This document shows positions 8,592 to 17,563 of a stretch of 59,145 bases of DNA, in pieces. A program made the translations under genes and the position numbers. The DNA comes from Muribaculum sp. Lineage in GTDB: Bacteria > Bacteroidota > Bacteroidia > Bacteroidales > Muribaculaceae. A model generated the notes under the pieces. It saw nothing but the letters and a program-made list of their open reading frames with translations, was not told the origin of the DNA and searched no databases. Position 1 is the first letter of the stretch, and every line of letters starts with the position of its first letter. The stretch lies in the NCBI GenBank assembly GCA_023664085.1, contig JAMPGE010000001.1, positions 221,558-280,702 on the forward strand, in the 5' to 3' direction.

Positions 8592-9980
8592 TTATAAATC
8601 CTTGCGCAATCTTGATGCGGGAACCCCAATTCTGTCCCTGTATTTTGCAATTGTGCGTCTTGATACGTCAAATCCTTTTTCGATCAGGAGTCGGCATATC
8701 TTTTCATCGCTCAAGGGATGGCGCTTGTCTTCGTGATCCACCAATTGCCTGATTTCAGATTCTATGCGGCGGTTGGTGAGCACGTCCTCATTATTGTCGC
8801 CTATCGTATCGCTGAAGAAATGCCTCAACGGCAGGATCCCCCACGGCGTGGCCGCGAATTTGTTTTTTGTGACTCTGGAGATGGTGGATTTATCCAGACC
8901 GGTAAGTTTCTCTATATCCTTCAGCATCATTGGTTTCATCATGGACACATCCTCGGTGATGAAATAATCATGTTGGATTTTTACGATCGCCGTCATCACC
9001 ATCATCATAGTCTCCTGACGCTGTTTGAGAATATTTAGAAATTCATTGGCATCATTGTAGCGGGATATATAGAATTCTTTCCCCTTGCGGGCTTCCCGTC
9101 CCCGCGCGTTTCTTTTCAGTTGGTCCACCGCCTCCTTGAAAGATTCGGATATATTCAGTTCGGGGATGTTGTTGTTGAGCGATATCGTAAGTTCTCCATC
9201 ATGATTTTCCACGATGAAATCGGGAATTATTATATTTCCCAACTCCGAATTTCCCCCGAAAGAGGAGCCGGGTTTTGGATTAAGGCCGGAAATAAGCTCA
9301 AGGGCGGAGCGTACCTCTTCCGGCGTCAGGCCGAGCGACGACTGCAACTTGTGGAAATGACGTTTGGTAAATTCGGGGAATTTATCACGTATAATCCGGA
9401 TGGAGTTGTCTCTATCAGAAGACTTAGGCATTCTGTCGAGTTGAAGAAGCAGAGTCTGCCGAAGGTCGAAAGCGCCGACTCCGGCAGGCTCCAGAGAGTG
9501 AATCAGCGACAATGCCTTCTCGGCGTCGGTGTAATCCACCGAAAGTCCCTGGTTGAATTCCATATCATTGACGATTCCCTGCAGGGAGCGGTCGATATAT
9601 CCATTGTTATCCACGTTGCCGGCTATGTAGCGTGCTACAGCGGCCACCTTAGGATCAACCTTTCTTTCGGATATTTGCCGCAACAGATAATCATACAGAC
9701 TCTCGGAGGAGTCCATCGGAGAAAAATCGGGGATTTCATCGTCGGCACCTCTATTGTAGGCGTGCCTGAGATAATATGGTGTGTCGTCTTTGTCACCCTT
9801 GTTTTTTTCGATGGAATCGGCAGCTTCCAAGGCAGGATTGTCTTCAAGTTCCTGCGCTACGGCTTCATCCAATTCGGGGGCCGTCAGCTCCAACATCTTC
9901 ACGTAGCGCAACTGCTGTTGCGAAAGCTTTTGCCTTAAGCCCAGCGAGAGATTTAATTCTGTGGAATTTTTGCTTGCCAT
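8592..9980 (-). CDS. rpoN: RNA polymerase sigma-54 factor
   Basis: The 462-residue alternative sigma factor that directs RNA polymerase to -24/-12 promoters and needs AAA+ activators. The N-terminal Gln-rich activator-contact region is seen (LSLGLRQKLSQQQLRYVKMLELT), then an acidic segment, the core-binding domain, and the C-terminal RpoN box region SRRTIAKYRDRIGVPASRLRK, close to the canonical ARRTVxKYR. The ATG at 9978-9980 (MASKNSTELNLSLG) is preferred over one six codons upstream. No sigma-54 activator is present in the window. Confidence 0.96.
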   Translation of the reverse strand: MASKNSTELNLSLGLRQKLSQQQLRYVKMLELTAPELDEAVAQELEDNPALEAADSIEKNKGDKDDTPYYLRHAYNRGADDEIPDFSPMDSSESLYDYLLRQISERKVDPKVAAVARYIAGNVDNNGYIDRSLQGIVNDMEFNQGLSVDYTDAEKALSLIHSLEPAGVGAFDLRQTLLLQLDRMPKSSDRDNSIRIIRDKFPEFTKRHFHKLQSSLGLTPEEVRSALELISGLNPKPGSSFGGNSELGNIIIPDFIVENHDGELTISLNNNIPELNISESFKEAVDQLKRNARGREARKGKEFYISRYNDANEFLNILKQRQETMMMVMTAIVKIQHDYFITEDVSMMKPMMLKDIEKLTGLDKSTISRVTKNKFAATPWGILPLRHFFSDTIGDNNEDVLTNRRIESEIRQLVDHEDKRHPLSDEKICRLLIEKGFDVSRRTIAKYRDRIGVPASRLRKDL

Positions 9981-10028
9981 AAATTGTAGCGGGATCAAAG
10001 TATTCCTGCGAAGTTACAATTTTTTTTA

Positions 10029-10036
10029 TAATTTTG
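10029..10036 (+). promoter_or_regulatory. Possible -7 box for the DUF6377 gene
   Basis: TAATTTTG on plus matches the -7 consensus fully, but the -33 region is poor. The predicted leader of about 50 bases would contain the dispersed element at 10059-10089. On minus, TAACTTCG (10009-10016) is a possible -7 box for rpoN. Confidence 0.45.
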
Positions 10037-10058
10037 TAAACACCTATGGTATTTAATA

Positions 10059-10089
10059 CCCCCGTTTCATAAAAAATTTAAGACCCCCG
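10059..10089. repeat. Dispersed CCCCCGTTTCATAAA element, copy 2
   Basis: The motif CCCCCGTTTCATAAAAAATT followed by TAAGACCCCC resembles the 953-985 element, but its right end is CCCCC rather than GGGG, so the inverted ends are absent. It lies immediately before the predicted start of the DUF6377 gene. Confidence 0.45.
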
Positions 10090-10092
10090 GCA

Positions 10093-11688
10093 TTGTATAA
10101 ATCGACTCAACTTTCAAAAACGCTCCGTATAGCTTTCCGGATGATTCTTATTGTCGGCACACTCTGGTCATGTTCATGTACCGACAATGGCCCGAAAGAT
10201 AAAATCCCGGCAAAAGAAATAGCGCTCCTGAAGAATGCCATTAAGGATTCTCCGCAGTATGAAAACGATATGCTCCGCAGGATTGATTCCGTAAAGACAA
10301 AATTACGGAAGGCCGACACACAGGAACAAAGCTTCAACTCTACGCTGGTGCTGTCCGAACTATATCGGCAGGTCAACACCGATTCAGCCCTCTACTATGC
10401 CACCAAAGCGCTACAGTACGCATCCGGCGGCACTCCCTCCATGCGCCAGCGCAGCCGTATAGCCACGGTCAACGTCTTGTCTACGGCGGGTATCTTTACC
10501 GAGGCCACTTCCATCTTCAATCAGCTCAACGAGGAGCAGATGGATCCTGCCGTGAAAATCGAATATTGGATAGCCGGAAGAATGCTATACAGCTATATGC
10601 GCTCTTATGTGGTGGGACAGGATCAATATTATAGGGAATACACGTCAAGATATCTGCAGTATGACGACAGTCTGCTGTCAAACCTGCCGGAATCGTCCAG
10701 TTACCGCACGTTTGTGCTTTGCGAAAGACTCGTCACGGAGGGTCATTACAAACAGGCCGAGAGCCGTCTGAACAAATTGCTGAAACAAGTCGGACCCAAC
10801 GATAATCTCCGCGGCATGGCTTTCTTTCAGCTGGCGGAGATCAAAAAAAACATTGGCACTCCTAAAGAATACGCCGCTTATCTTGCCATGGCCGCCACCA
10901 CCGACGTTAAAGGTTGCGTGAGAGAAGGTATGGCCCTTCCCACGCTTGCCGATTGGCTTTATCAGCAAGGGGAGATGGACGACGCTTTCCTTTTTATCAA
11001 TTTCGCTCTTGAGGACGCGATGAAGGGCAACGCGCGCATGAGAACCATCTCTATTGCCAAAATGGTGCCCATGATCGACGGCGCTTACCGCGAACGCATC
11101 AATGCCTCCCGCGATGAATTGATGATATATTTCCTTTTGGCCACGTTTATGTTTCTGATCACTTCGGTGCTGATCGTGTTGCTTTACCGCACTCTCAAAC
11201 AAAGCAGGGATAAGGAACGCAGGCTTGAGTCTCTTTCGAAAATGCAGCAGAAGTATATCGGCAATTTCATCGGTATATGCTCGGGATACGCCGAACGTCT
11301 GGAGTCTTTTTCAAAGACAGTGAGCCGAAAGCTGGCGGCCGGACAGTCGGATGAGTTGCAAAGGCTTATCAATTCCGGGAAATTCACAGGGCTCCACGGT
11401 GAACAATTCAATGCCATTTTTGACAAAGCTTTTACCGACCTCTACCCGGAGTTTGTGGATGGCGTCAACAATCTGCTTCGCCCCGAGGAGAGGATAGAAG
11501 TGACCAAAACCGATGAACTCACCCCCGAGCTACGCATATACGCCTTTGTGCGGCTTGGTGTGGACGAGAGCACAAAGATCGCTCAAATGCTCCATTATTC
11601 GGTCAGCACCGTCTATGCATATCGCAACCGTATGCGCAACAAGGCGATCAACCGCGATTCGTTTGATTCCGACGTGACTTCTTTATGA
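10093..11688 (+). CDS. DUF6377-type membrane regulator with C-terminal HTH
   Basis: A 531-residue protein resembling Bacteroidales DUF6377 regulators. It has an N-terminal export or lipoprotein-like signal (hydrophobic stretch ending WSCSC, residues about 17-29), an alpha-helical repeat region resembling TPR (about 60-330), one membrane segment (MIYFLLATFMFLITSVLIVLLY, about 345-366) and a cytoplasmic part ending in a LuxR-like helix-turn-helix (ELRIYAFVRLGVDESTKIAQ, then HYSVSTVYAYRNRMRNKA). This suggests a periplasmic sensor region linked to a DNA-binding domain. The start is a TTG, chosen because it supplies Lys/Arg before the hydrophobic core; the ATG at 10141 would remove them. Its stop is only 4 bp from the stop of the convergent flippase gene. 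Confidence 0.78.
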   Translation: MYKSTQLSKTLRIAFRMILIVGTLWSCSCTDNGPKDKIPAKEIALLKNAIKDSPQYENDMLRRIDSVKTKLRKADTQEQSFNSTLVLSELYRQVNTDSALYYATKALQYASGGTPSMRQRSRIATVNVLSTAGIFTEATSIFNQLNEEQMDPAVKIEYWIAGRMLYSYMRSYVVGQDQYYREYTSRYLQYDDSLLSNLPESSSYRTFVLCERLVTEGHYKQAESRLNKLLKQVGPNDNLRGMAFFQLAEIKKNIGTPKEYAAYLAMAATTDVKGCVREGMALPTLADWLYQQGEMDDAFLFINFALEDAMKGNARMRTISIAKMVPMIDGAYRERINASRDELMIYFLLATFMFLITSVLIVLLYRTLKQSRDKERRLESLSKMQQKYIGNFIGICSGYAERLESFSKTVSRKLAAGQSDELQRLINSGKFTGLHGEQFNAIFDKAFTDLYPEFVDGVNNLLRPEERIEVTKTDELTPELRIYAFVRLGVDESTKIAQMLHYSVSTVYAYRNRMRNKAINRDSFDSDVTSL

Positions 11689-11692
11689 GGGG

Positions 11693-13156
11693 TCAGGATT
11701 TTTTGGAATGCAGGTAGCGGCCGAGAAGATATTCCAAGGCTTCCCGGAGTTCGGGACGCTTCGATATAGCGGCGGCCGCTATGTAGATTGCAAACCCTGT
11801 GCATAGGGAGAGGAGAAGACACACCGCCGGGATGTCGGAAAGCATGGCCGTCGCCATACAAACGGCCGCGGCAACACACGAATAAAGAAAATAGGGAAGC
11901 AGATCCTGAAGCATGCCCGTCATTGCCACTTTGCATGCCCTGCAGGTGATACCCAGCACTATGGCCCACGCTACAAGAGAGGCCGCCAACTGCCCCCACA
12001 CCAGTATTGTCATTGAGCCGAAAAATACCGTGGCCATCAAAGCCGCCGCTATCGATACATCCTTGACCACCTCGGCTGCAAACAATGCCCGCGATTTGCC
12101 CAGCGACAACAGATAATTTGAATAAAGGGAATGAAGCACCACAAAAACACCGCGGATCATCAGAATTTGAAACAATGGTATCGCCTCGTCCCATTTAGTG
12201 CCGAAGAGTGTGTGAAACAGGGGAGCTCCGGCGGCTGTGAGTCCGATCATAAAGGGGAAGAGAATAAAAGCGGTGAATCGGTTTATGCGGTGCATGTAGT
12301 CGTGGAAACGTGATAGATTGTCTTGCACCCGGGCCAACACCGGCACAAAAGAGGCGGTGAGGATCTGAGATACCGAAGCGCTGCCCATCTTGCTCCATTT
12401 CTCCGCCTGGGTATATATGCCGAGAGGCACTATGCCGTAGGCCCATGCTATGACGAAATTGTAGATGTTGAGACATACCGTGTTGAGAAAAGATGAGGAA
12501 AACACGCTGAGGCCCACACCCCATATTTCGCGAAGAGATTGCATGGAGAAGACGGCCGACGGCAGCCAATGACCCGTGGCCCATAGGATACCGGTCTTCA
12601 CCACCGCCAGGCTCAGTTGCTGCCCCACGAGAGCCCAGGCGCCGAAGCCGGCAAGGGCCATCCATATGCCGAGTATGCCGGACACTATGAGTCCGCACAC
12701 ATTGCTTACGGCAATCATCTTTACCTGCATGCTCTTCATCAACCTGTTGGTCTGCACGATGGCCAGTCCGTTGACCACGAATATCAGAAACATCACCTTT
12801 GAGAGCGGGATAAGACGCTGATCGTGAAAGAGCGAGGCTATGGCCGGGGCCGAGAGGAAAAGTATGAGATATATCACTAGACTGACGGCGAGATTAAACC
12901 AGAATACGGTGGAATAGTCGCGGTCCGCAGGCTCCTTCTTTTGCAGAAGAGCGGCTCCGAAGCCGGAGTCGACAAAGATAATGGCGAATGCCTGAAAAAT
13001 AGCAAGGGCTCCCACAAGCCCGAAATCGGCCTTGGAGAGCACATTGGCCAAAACAATCCCTACCAATGCAAACACCACCTGCGATGAGACACGGTCTATG
13101 GTGTTCCATTTCAAGGTGCGGGCGGTGGCTGTTTTTAATGAGGGTGCTTCGGGCAT
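11693..13156 (-). CDS. Polysaccharide flippase (MOP superfamily, Wzx-like)
   Basis: A 487-residue inner-membrane protein with 12-14 hydrophobic segments and the N-terminal pattern of lipopolysaccharide/O-antigen flippases (NTIDRVSSQVVFALVGIVLANVLSKADFGLVGAL). It would move lipid-linked saccharides from the cytoplasmic to the periplasmic leaflet. It is not embedded in a polysaccharide cluster: its neighbours are the DUF2807 gene 33 bp upstream on the same strand and a convergent regulator. The substrate is unknown. Confidence 0.88.
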   Translation of the reverse strand: MPEAPSLKTATARTLKWNTIDRVSSQVVFALVGIVLANVLSKADFGLVGALAIFQAFAIIFVDSGFGAALLQKKEPADRDYSTVFWFNLAVSLVIYLILFLSAPAIASLFHDQRLIPLSKVMFLIFVVNGLAIVQTNRLMKSMQVKMIAVSNVCGLIVSGILGIWMALAGFGAWALVGQQLSLAVVKTGILWATGHWLPSAVFSMQSLREIWGVGLSVFSSSFLNTVCLNIYNFVIAWAYGIVPLGIYTQAEKWSKMGSASVSQILTASFVPVLARVQDNLSRFHDYMHRINRFTAFILFPFMIGLTAAGAPLFHTLFGTKWDEAIPLFQILMIRGVFVVLHSLYSNYLLSLGKSRALFAAEVVKDVSIAAALMATVFFGSMTILVWGQLAASLVAWAIVLGITCRACKVAMTGMLQDLLPYFLYSCVAAAVCMATAMLSDIPAVCLLLSLCTGFAIYIAAAAISKRPELREALEYLLGRYLHSKKS

Positions 13157-13189
13157 AGGGCTTTTTGCGGGTGGAAATTATAGGCGGCT

Positions 13190-14074
13190 TCAGATCGCCT
13201 GCTCTTCCTGCTCTTCCGGATCTTCCGCCTCTTCATGTGATTCAGCATCCTGAGGTTCGGGAGATGATTCAACTTCCGGGGAAGAAATTTCTTCTTCCTG
13301 ACTCTGAATTGCCGCGGAGGGATCGGAGGGGAGAGAATACACCTTGCCGTTGCCGCTCTTTTTCACGGTGGGATTGCCTTTGTAATAAATCTTGGTGGAG
13401 CCGATACCTTTCACCCTTAAAAGATCGGTGGGCCAACAGCCGATATAACCTGTGCCCAGGGCTTCCACGCATGTTACCGTGGATGCCCTCAGCCGATCGG
13501 CGGCGATGCTTCCCGTGCCGACCACTCTGAAAGTGGCGTCCTGACATGAACCGGAAAGAAAAATCTTACCGCTCCCCGATATCAGGGCGGACTGCACTTT
13601 TGTAGCTCTCAGATTCTGCACGATGACCGAACCGTTGCCAATGACATTTGCCTTGAATTTCGGGCATGGAGCGGGCGATTCCACCTTCACTTCCAGATTG
13701 CCGGAATTTTCCACATATGAAAGGAAATCGGAATATACGGTGATTGTTGGCAGTCCGGGCTTTCCGGCATCTTCGGTAGTGACCTGAATTTTCAGTTCGC
13801 CGCCGCTGTTGGTAAAGATGAAAGCATCGGAGAAATCACTGATGCCGCGATAAGAAAGATATCCGGTGGAATCGGGGTTCACGCGATAAACCACATTGAC
13901 ATCGTCGAGCACTTTCAACTTATCAAACTGCCCTACATTGAAAAGGTAATCATGAATGGTCTGCGCACCAATCCCGGGGATAAATGCGAATGCCATAAGC
14001 AACGCCCAAATCCTGATAAATCGCATCGGCATGCCATAGGGAGCGCCCGCACGGCGGGTATAAATATCAGTCAT
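13190..14074 (-). CDS. Exported DUF2807 (GIN-domain) protein
   Basis: A 294-residue exported protein. A signal peptide is clear (MRFIRIWALLMAFAFIPGIGAQ, residues about 17-38), then a DUF2807 beta-helix region of the head GIN type (VGQFDKLKVLDDVNVVYR through the repeated GSG/GTGxI turns, about 45-240), then a tail rich in Glu, Ser and Pro (about 245-294). The role of DUF2807 is unsettled. The 14074 start is kept because the promoter at 14100-14132 would start transcription near 14093; the ATGs at 14032 or 14026 would give a shorter signal peptide. The flippase gene follows. Confidence 0.82.
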   Translation of the reverse strand: MTDIYTRRAGAPYGMPMRFIRIWALLMAFAFIPGIGAQTIHDYLFNVGQFDKLKVLDDVNVVYRVNPDSTGYLSYRGISDFSDAFIFTNSGGELKIQVTTEDAGKPGLPTITVYSDFLSYVENSGNLEVKVESPAPCPKFKANVIGNGSVIVQNLRATKVQSALISGSGKIFLSGSCQDATFRVVGTGSIAADRLRASTVTCVEALGTGYIGCWPTDLLRVKGIGSTKIYYKGNPTVKKSGNGKVYSLPSDPSAAIQSQEEEISSPEVESSPEPQDAESHEEAEDPEEQEEQAI

Positions 14075-14099
14075 AATCTTTTGAGGTCTAATTTGGGCG

Positions 14100-14132
14100 C
14101 GAAATTAATCAAAAACTATAGAATCAGGCAAA
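14100..14132 (-). promoter_or_regulatory. Promoter for the DUF2807 gene
   Basis: On minus, TTTG (14129-14132), a 21-base spacer and TAATTTCG (14100-14107, 7 of 8). The -33 box is inside the 3' end of dusB, so the DUF2807-flippase pair can be transcribed separately from dusB. Confidence 0.6.
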
Positions 14133-15104
14133 GTATTGTTGGTGGATTTGTCGGAAAATATCCTCTAAATCTGCCAAATGGTCCGCTCTGAGCATTTTTA
14201 TGCGTGTTTGTCGGAAATCGGGCAGGCCCTTAAACAGAGGGGAGGCCGCCAGATGCCGCCGGATATGGAGTATGCCGCGGTATTCATCGATACGGTCCAC
14301 ACTTTCGTGCACCTGTCGGCGTATCAGTTCGAATTTCTCGCCGATGGAGAGAGGAGAAGTCTCACCGCAGTCGAGATACTGGCGTACCTCTCTGAAGATC
14401 CAGGGTGCGCCGAAGGCGGCACGCCCTATCATGATTCCGTCCACTCCATATGTATCGAAAGCGTCTTTGGCTTTCTCGGGTGTGGTGATGTCACCGTTGC
14501 CGATAATCGGAATCTCCATGCGGGGATCGGCTTTCAGTTCTCCGATAAGGGTCCAGTCGGCCTCTCCCTGATACATCTGGGAGCGGGTGCGTCCGTGCAC
14601 TGTGAGTGCCTTAATGCCGCAATCCTGAAGACGGGGGCCGAGATCACAGATTATTTTATTTTCGCAGTCCCAGCCAAGACGCGTCTTTACCGTGACGGGT
14701 ATGGATACGGCCTCTACGATTCTGCGCGTGATGTCGAGCAGCTTCGGAATGTCGCGAAGCATACCGGCGCCTCCTCCTTTGGCGGCAACCTTTTTCACCG
14801 GACAACCGTAGTTGATATCAAGGATGTCGGGATTGGCCCGCTCCACAATCCTGGCGGCCTCGACCATGGCCTCCGGTTCGCGGCCGTAGATCTGGATCGC
14901 CACGGGGCGTTCGGCATCGTTCACCTCGAGCTTGCGTACGGTAGAGTTTATGTTGCGTATCAAGGCTTCGGCCGACACGAATTCAGTGTAGACCATAGCC
15001 GCCCCCTGTTCACGGCAAATCAGGCGGAAAGAGGGGTCGGTGACGTCTTCCATGGGAGCGAGCATCACCGGACGGTGGCCAAGGTCAATATTTCCTATCT
15101 TCAT
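14124..15104 (-). CDS. dusB: tRNA-dihydrouridine synthase B
   Basis: A 326-residue flavoenzyme that reduces uridines in the tRNA D-loop. The FMN TIM-barrel pattern is clear: VMLAPMEDVTDPSFR at the N-terminus, the catalytic cysteine in INYGCPVKKVAAKGGG (residues about 97-112), VKTRLGW near residue 140 and VDGIMIGRAAFGAPW near 218. The helical tRNA-binding domain is at the C-terminus. The ATG at 15102-15104 (MKIGNIDLG) gives the usual start, only 2 bp after the M16 stop, so the two are translationally close. Confidence 0.95.
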   Translation of the reverse strand: MKIGNIDLGHRPVMLAPMEDVTDPSFRLICREQGAAMVYTEFVSAEALIRNINSTVRKLEVNDAERPVAIQIYGREPEAMVEAARIVERANPDILDINYGCPVKKVAAKGGGAGMLRDIPKLLDITRRIVEAVSIPVTVKTRLGWDCENKIICDLGPRLQDCGIKALTVHGRTRSQMYQGEADWTLIGELKADPRMEIPIIGNGDITTPEKAKDAFDTYGVDGIMIGRAAFGAPWIFREVRQYLDCGETSPLSIGEKFELIRRQVHESVDRIDEYRGILHIRRHLAASPLFKGLPDFRQTRIKMLRADHLADLEDIFRQIHQQYFA

Positions 15105-15106
15105 AA

Positions 15107-16339
15107 TCAGCGGAGGGTTAGGCGTGAGCAATTGGAGGGAGCCACGAGTTCGGCCACGGCGCGGAATTCTTCGGGCGTGACGCTCATCACGTGCTCGGCC
15201 ATCAGCGCGGGGTTGTGGACGGCATTATGATAAAGAATGCTTTTGCCCATCGACATAGCCATGGACTCACGATTGTCGGTGCTTACAAGCAATTGTCCGC
15301 AATACTGCTCCTTAATCCGTGCGAATGTCCGGTCCGACAATCGCTTCTGCGTCAGCGAATCAAGAGTGTCGGCGATAATCTTACGGCACCTGCCGGTCTG
15401 AGCCGGGTCGCATCCGAAATAAATCATCATCAGGCCGGCGTCGCTCATCAGCGATACCGAACTGTCTACGGCGTAGACAAGCCCCCTGCGTTCGCGCAAT
15501 TCCTGATTCAGACGGGAGTTCATACACGGGCCTCCCACATAATTGTTAAGAAGGAAGAGGGCGAAGCGTCGCGGATCGTTTCTTCCGAAAGTGCGGGCTC
15601 CCACTATGGTGTGGGCCTGATGGCCGTCGCGCACGCGTTCCTCATCAAAGGGTGCATTCAGCGCGGGAGGGATCCTGCACATATCCCTTGTGGGGAAATG
15701 CAGCGGGCCGAAGTGCTTTTCGAGCAGCCGCAAAAGGCGCCTGGGGTCGGTAGGATCGCTCAGATACACCACCATGTTGCCCGGTGTATAGAAAGCGTCG
15801 AGAAAATTCCGGCAATCGGCAGGCGTAAGGTTCCTCACGCTCCCGGGGGTGCCCAGGATATTGTGGGCCAGACCGGATCCTTTATATATAAGTTCTTCAA
15901 ACTCATCGTAGACCGAATCGCTGGGCGAATCAAGATAAGAGTGGATCTCTTCGATCACCACTTCGCGCTCGCGGGCCAGTTCAGACTCGGGAAATCTACT
16001 GGAAGAGATGATGTCGGCCAAGAGTTCGATCGATCGCTCGGCATAACCTGCCGGAGCGTTGGTATATATAAGGGTTTCCTCTTTGGAAGTGTAGGCGTTG
16101 AGTTCACCGCCCACAGACTCCATGCGGTTGGAAATATGCCAGCTGCGCCTGCGGTCGGTGCCCTTGAAGATGGTGTGTTCCACAAAGTGGGCGAGCCCCT
16201 GCCGGGCCTGGGATTCATCACGGGAACCGGCGTTGACCGCCACCCCGATATAGCTTACGCGTCCGGCAGAGGTGTGGCAAACGGCTCTAAGACCATTGCT
16301 CAGCGTGAAAACTCTAATGTTGTCTGGAGATTCAATCAT
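15107..16339 (-). CDS. M16 family zinc metallopeptidase
   Basis: A 410-residue pitrilysin/insulinase-family peptidase. The inverted zinc motif HxxEH is present as HFVEHTIFKG (residues about 47-56) with the downstream glutamate in VVIEEIHSY, followed by the second M16 half with the R/Y region (NQELRERRGLVYAVDSSVS). No signal peptide is seen, so it probably acts in the cytoplasm, perhaps like the YmxG-type processing peptidases. It is transcribed ahead of dusB. A promoter lies at 16459-16489. Confidence 0.93.
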   Translation of the reverse strand: MIESPDNIRVFTLSNGLRAVCHTSAGRVSYIGVAVNAGSRDESQARQGLAHFVEHTIFKGTDRRRSWHISNRMESVGGELNAYTSKEETLIYTNAPAGYAERSIELLADIISSSRFPESELAREREVVIEEIHSYLDSPSDSVYDEFEELIYKGSGLAHNILGTPGSVRNLTPADCRNFLDAFYTPGNMVVYLSDPTDPRRLLRLLEKHFGPLHFPTRDMCRIPPALNAPFDEERVRDGHQAHTIVGARTFGRNDPRRFALFLLNNYVGGPCMNSRLNQELRERRGLVYAVDSSVSLMSDAGLMMIYFGCDPAQTGRCRKIIADTLDSLTQKRLSDRTFARIKEQYCGQLLVSTDNRESMAMSMGKSILYHNAVHNPALMAEHVMSVTPEEFRAVAELVAPSNCSRLTLR

Positions 16340-16458
16340 GACGTATTATTTCACCGTCCCGGTTTCGAAAGCTCTGAATTTTATTCATATTAAAGTGATT
16401 TGGTGATGATTAGAATTACAATTCAAGCTATGGAAAAGAGCGGGGTCGATGCGGGATG

Positions 16459-16489
16459 CAAATTTAGCTAAAAAAATTGATACGGGAAA
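16459..16489 (-). promoter_or_regulatory. Promoter for the M16 peptidase gene
   Basis: On minus, TTTC (16486-16489), a 19-base spacer and TAAATTTG (16459-16466). Predicted start near 16452, leader about 113 bases. Confidence 0.6.
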
Positions 16490-16500
16490 TATCGAAAAAT

Positions 16501-16531
16501 TTTGTTGTAAATAAAAAAATTACTAATTTCG
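16501..16531 (+). promoter_or_regulatory. Promoter for the TPR membrane protein gene
   Basis: TTTG (16501-16504), a 19-base spacer and TAATTTCG (16524-16531, 7 of 8). It is back to back with the M16 promoter. Confidence 0.65.
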
Positions 16532-16572
16532 CGTGTTGAATACGAAACACGTAAAAACAAATCATAACAGAT

Positions 16573-17271
16573 ATGGCATCTGACAAAAAAATCGACACAA
16601 ACGAAGAACAAACCACAATAGAGAATCTTAACGCACATCTGACCAATGCCGGTCAGAAGTTAGCCAACAATAAGAAGATCGTATGGTGGAGTCTGGGCAT
16701 CATCGCCGCAGTGGCAGTGTTCACCGCCAGCTATCTCTTTATCTATCGCAACCCCCGTCTGCAGAATTCCTGGGAGGCATATAACAAGGTGCTCCTGCAG
16801 GTGCAGAAGGGTGAACTTACAGATTCCGCTTCCGCCACTCAGTATCAGCAGGTGGCTGAGCAATTCTCCGGCACTGACGCCGGCGCCTGCGCCGCATTGG
16901 CCGCAGCCGAAGCCTTCTACGACAACGGCAATTTCGATGCCGCCATCAAAAACCTTGAGAAGTTTCACAGCGCCGAGCCGGTGATCAGCACTCAGGCAAA
17001 AGTGCTTCTCGGAGACTGCTTCGTAAACAAAAACCAGCTTCCTCAGGCTCTCGAGGCTTTCCAGGACGCCATCGAGAAGGCCGACGGCAATCCTCAGCTT
17101 GTGCCGTTTATCCTCGTAAAGGAAGCCAATGTATACGACGCCCAGAAAAATTACGCCAAGGCTCTGGAATGCTATGAGACCATCAACGCTCAATATCCGG
17201 AGTTCACATTCAGCAACGGCATGACTGCCGAAGCATACATCGCTCGTGAAAAGGCACGTCTGGGCAAATAA
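16573..17271 (+). CDS. Membrane-anchored tetratricopeptide repeat protein
   Basis: A 232-residue protein with a short cytoplasmic N-terminus, one membrane segment (IVWWSLGIIAAVAVFTASYLFIY, residues about 37-59) and a soluble TPR region in which helix pairs such as AALAAAEAFYDNGNFDAAIKN and YAKALECYETINAQYP are visible. The topology and size resemble YfgM-type periplasmic chaperone partners and other TPR_21-like proteins; the partner is unknown. It stands alone on plus between a divergent M16 gene and the convergent DUF5715 gene. Confidence 0.82.
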   Translation: MASDKKIDTNEEQTTIENLNAHLTNAGQKLANNKKIVWWSLGIIAAVAVFTASYLFIYRNPRLQNSWEAYNKVLLQVQKGELTDSASATQYQQVAEQFSGTDAGACAALAAAEAFYDNGNFDAAIKNLEKFHSAEPVISTQAKVLLGDCFVNKNQLPQALEAFQDAIEKADGNPQLVPFILVKEANVYDAQKNYAKALECYETINAQYPEFTFSNGMTAEAYIAREKARLGK

Positions 17272-17473
17272 CTGAATGTAGCTGCCTCGGCAGCGTGATT
17301 TCCTCCCCCCCGCCGGCAATCGTTTCAGTCGGCTCTTGGTAAGCAAACTTTTCCATAAAATAATAAAACATTTGCTTATTTTATGAAATCGGGTCAAGTC
17401 TTTCGCAGGCATGGCCCGTTTCTTTTTTATGCCCTTTCGCCTCTTAAAAGAACTTTTTCCGGGAAGGATGGGA

Positions 17474-17545
17474 CTGATAAGACTTCTAAGACCTATAAAT
17501 CTTATATATCTTATAAATCTTATAAAACTTATAAATCTTATAAAT
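17474..17545. repeat. 9-bp tandem array (CTTATAAAT type)
   Basis: Eight consecutive nonamers fitting CYTATAAAT, with variants, run without a gap. It lies between the convergent TPR and DUF5715 genes. Upstream, TAAGCAAA (17340-17347) and TTTGCTTA (17371-17378) form a loose inverted repeat, and TTTTATGAAATCGGG on plus is the reverse of the CCCG-TTTCATAAA motif found elsewhere. Confidence 0.85.
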
Positions 17546-17563
17546 CTTAGAGCGTGTCGGGGG

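Noticed and set aside
15191..16393. A 400-codon frame antisense to the M16 peptidase, and a 350-codon frame antisense to dusB (14178-15230)
   Set aside because: Both overlap well-supported genes with catalytic motifs; neither has recognisable features of its own.
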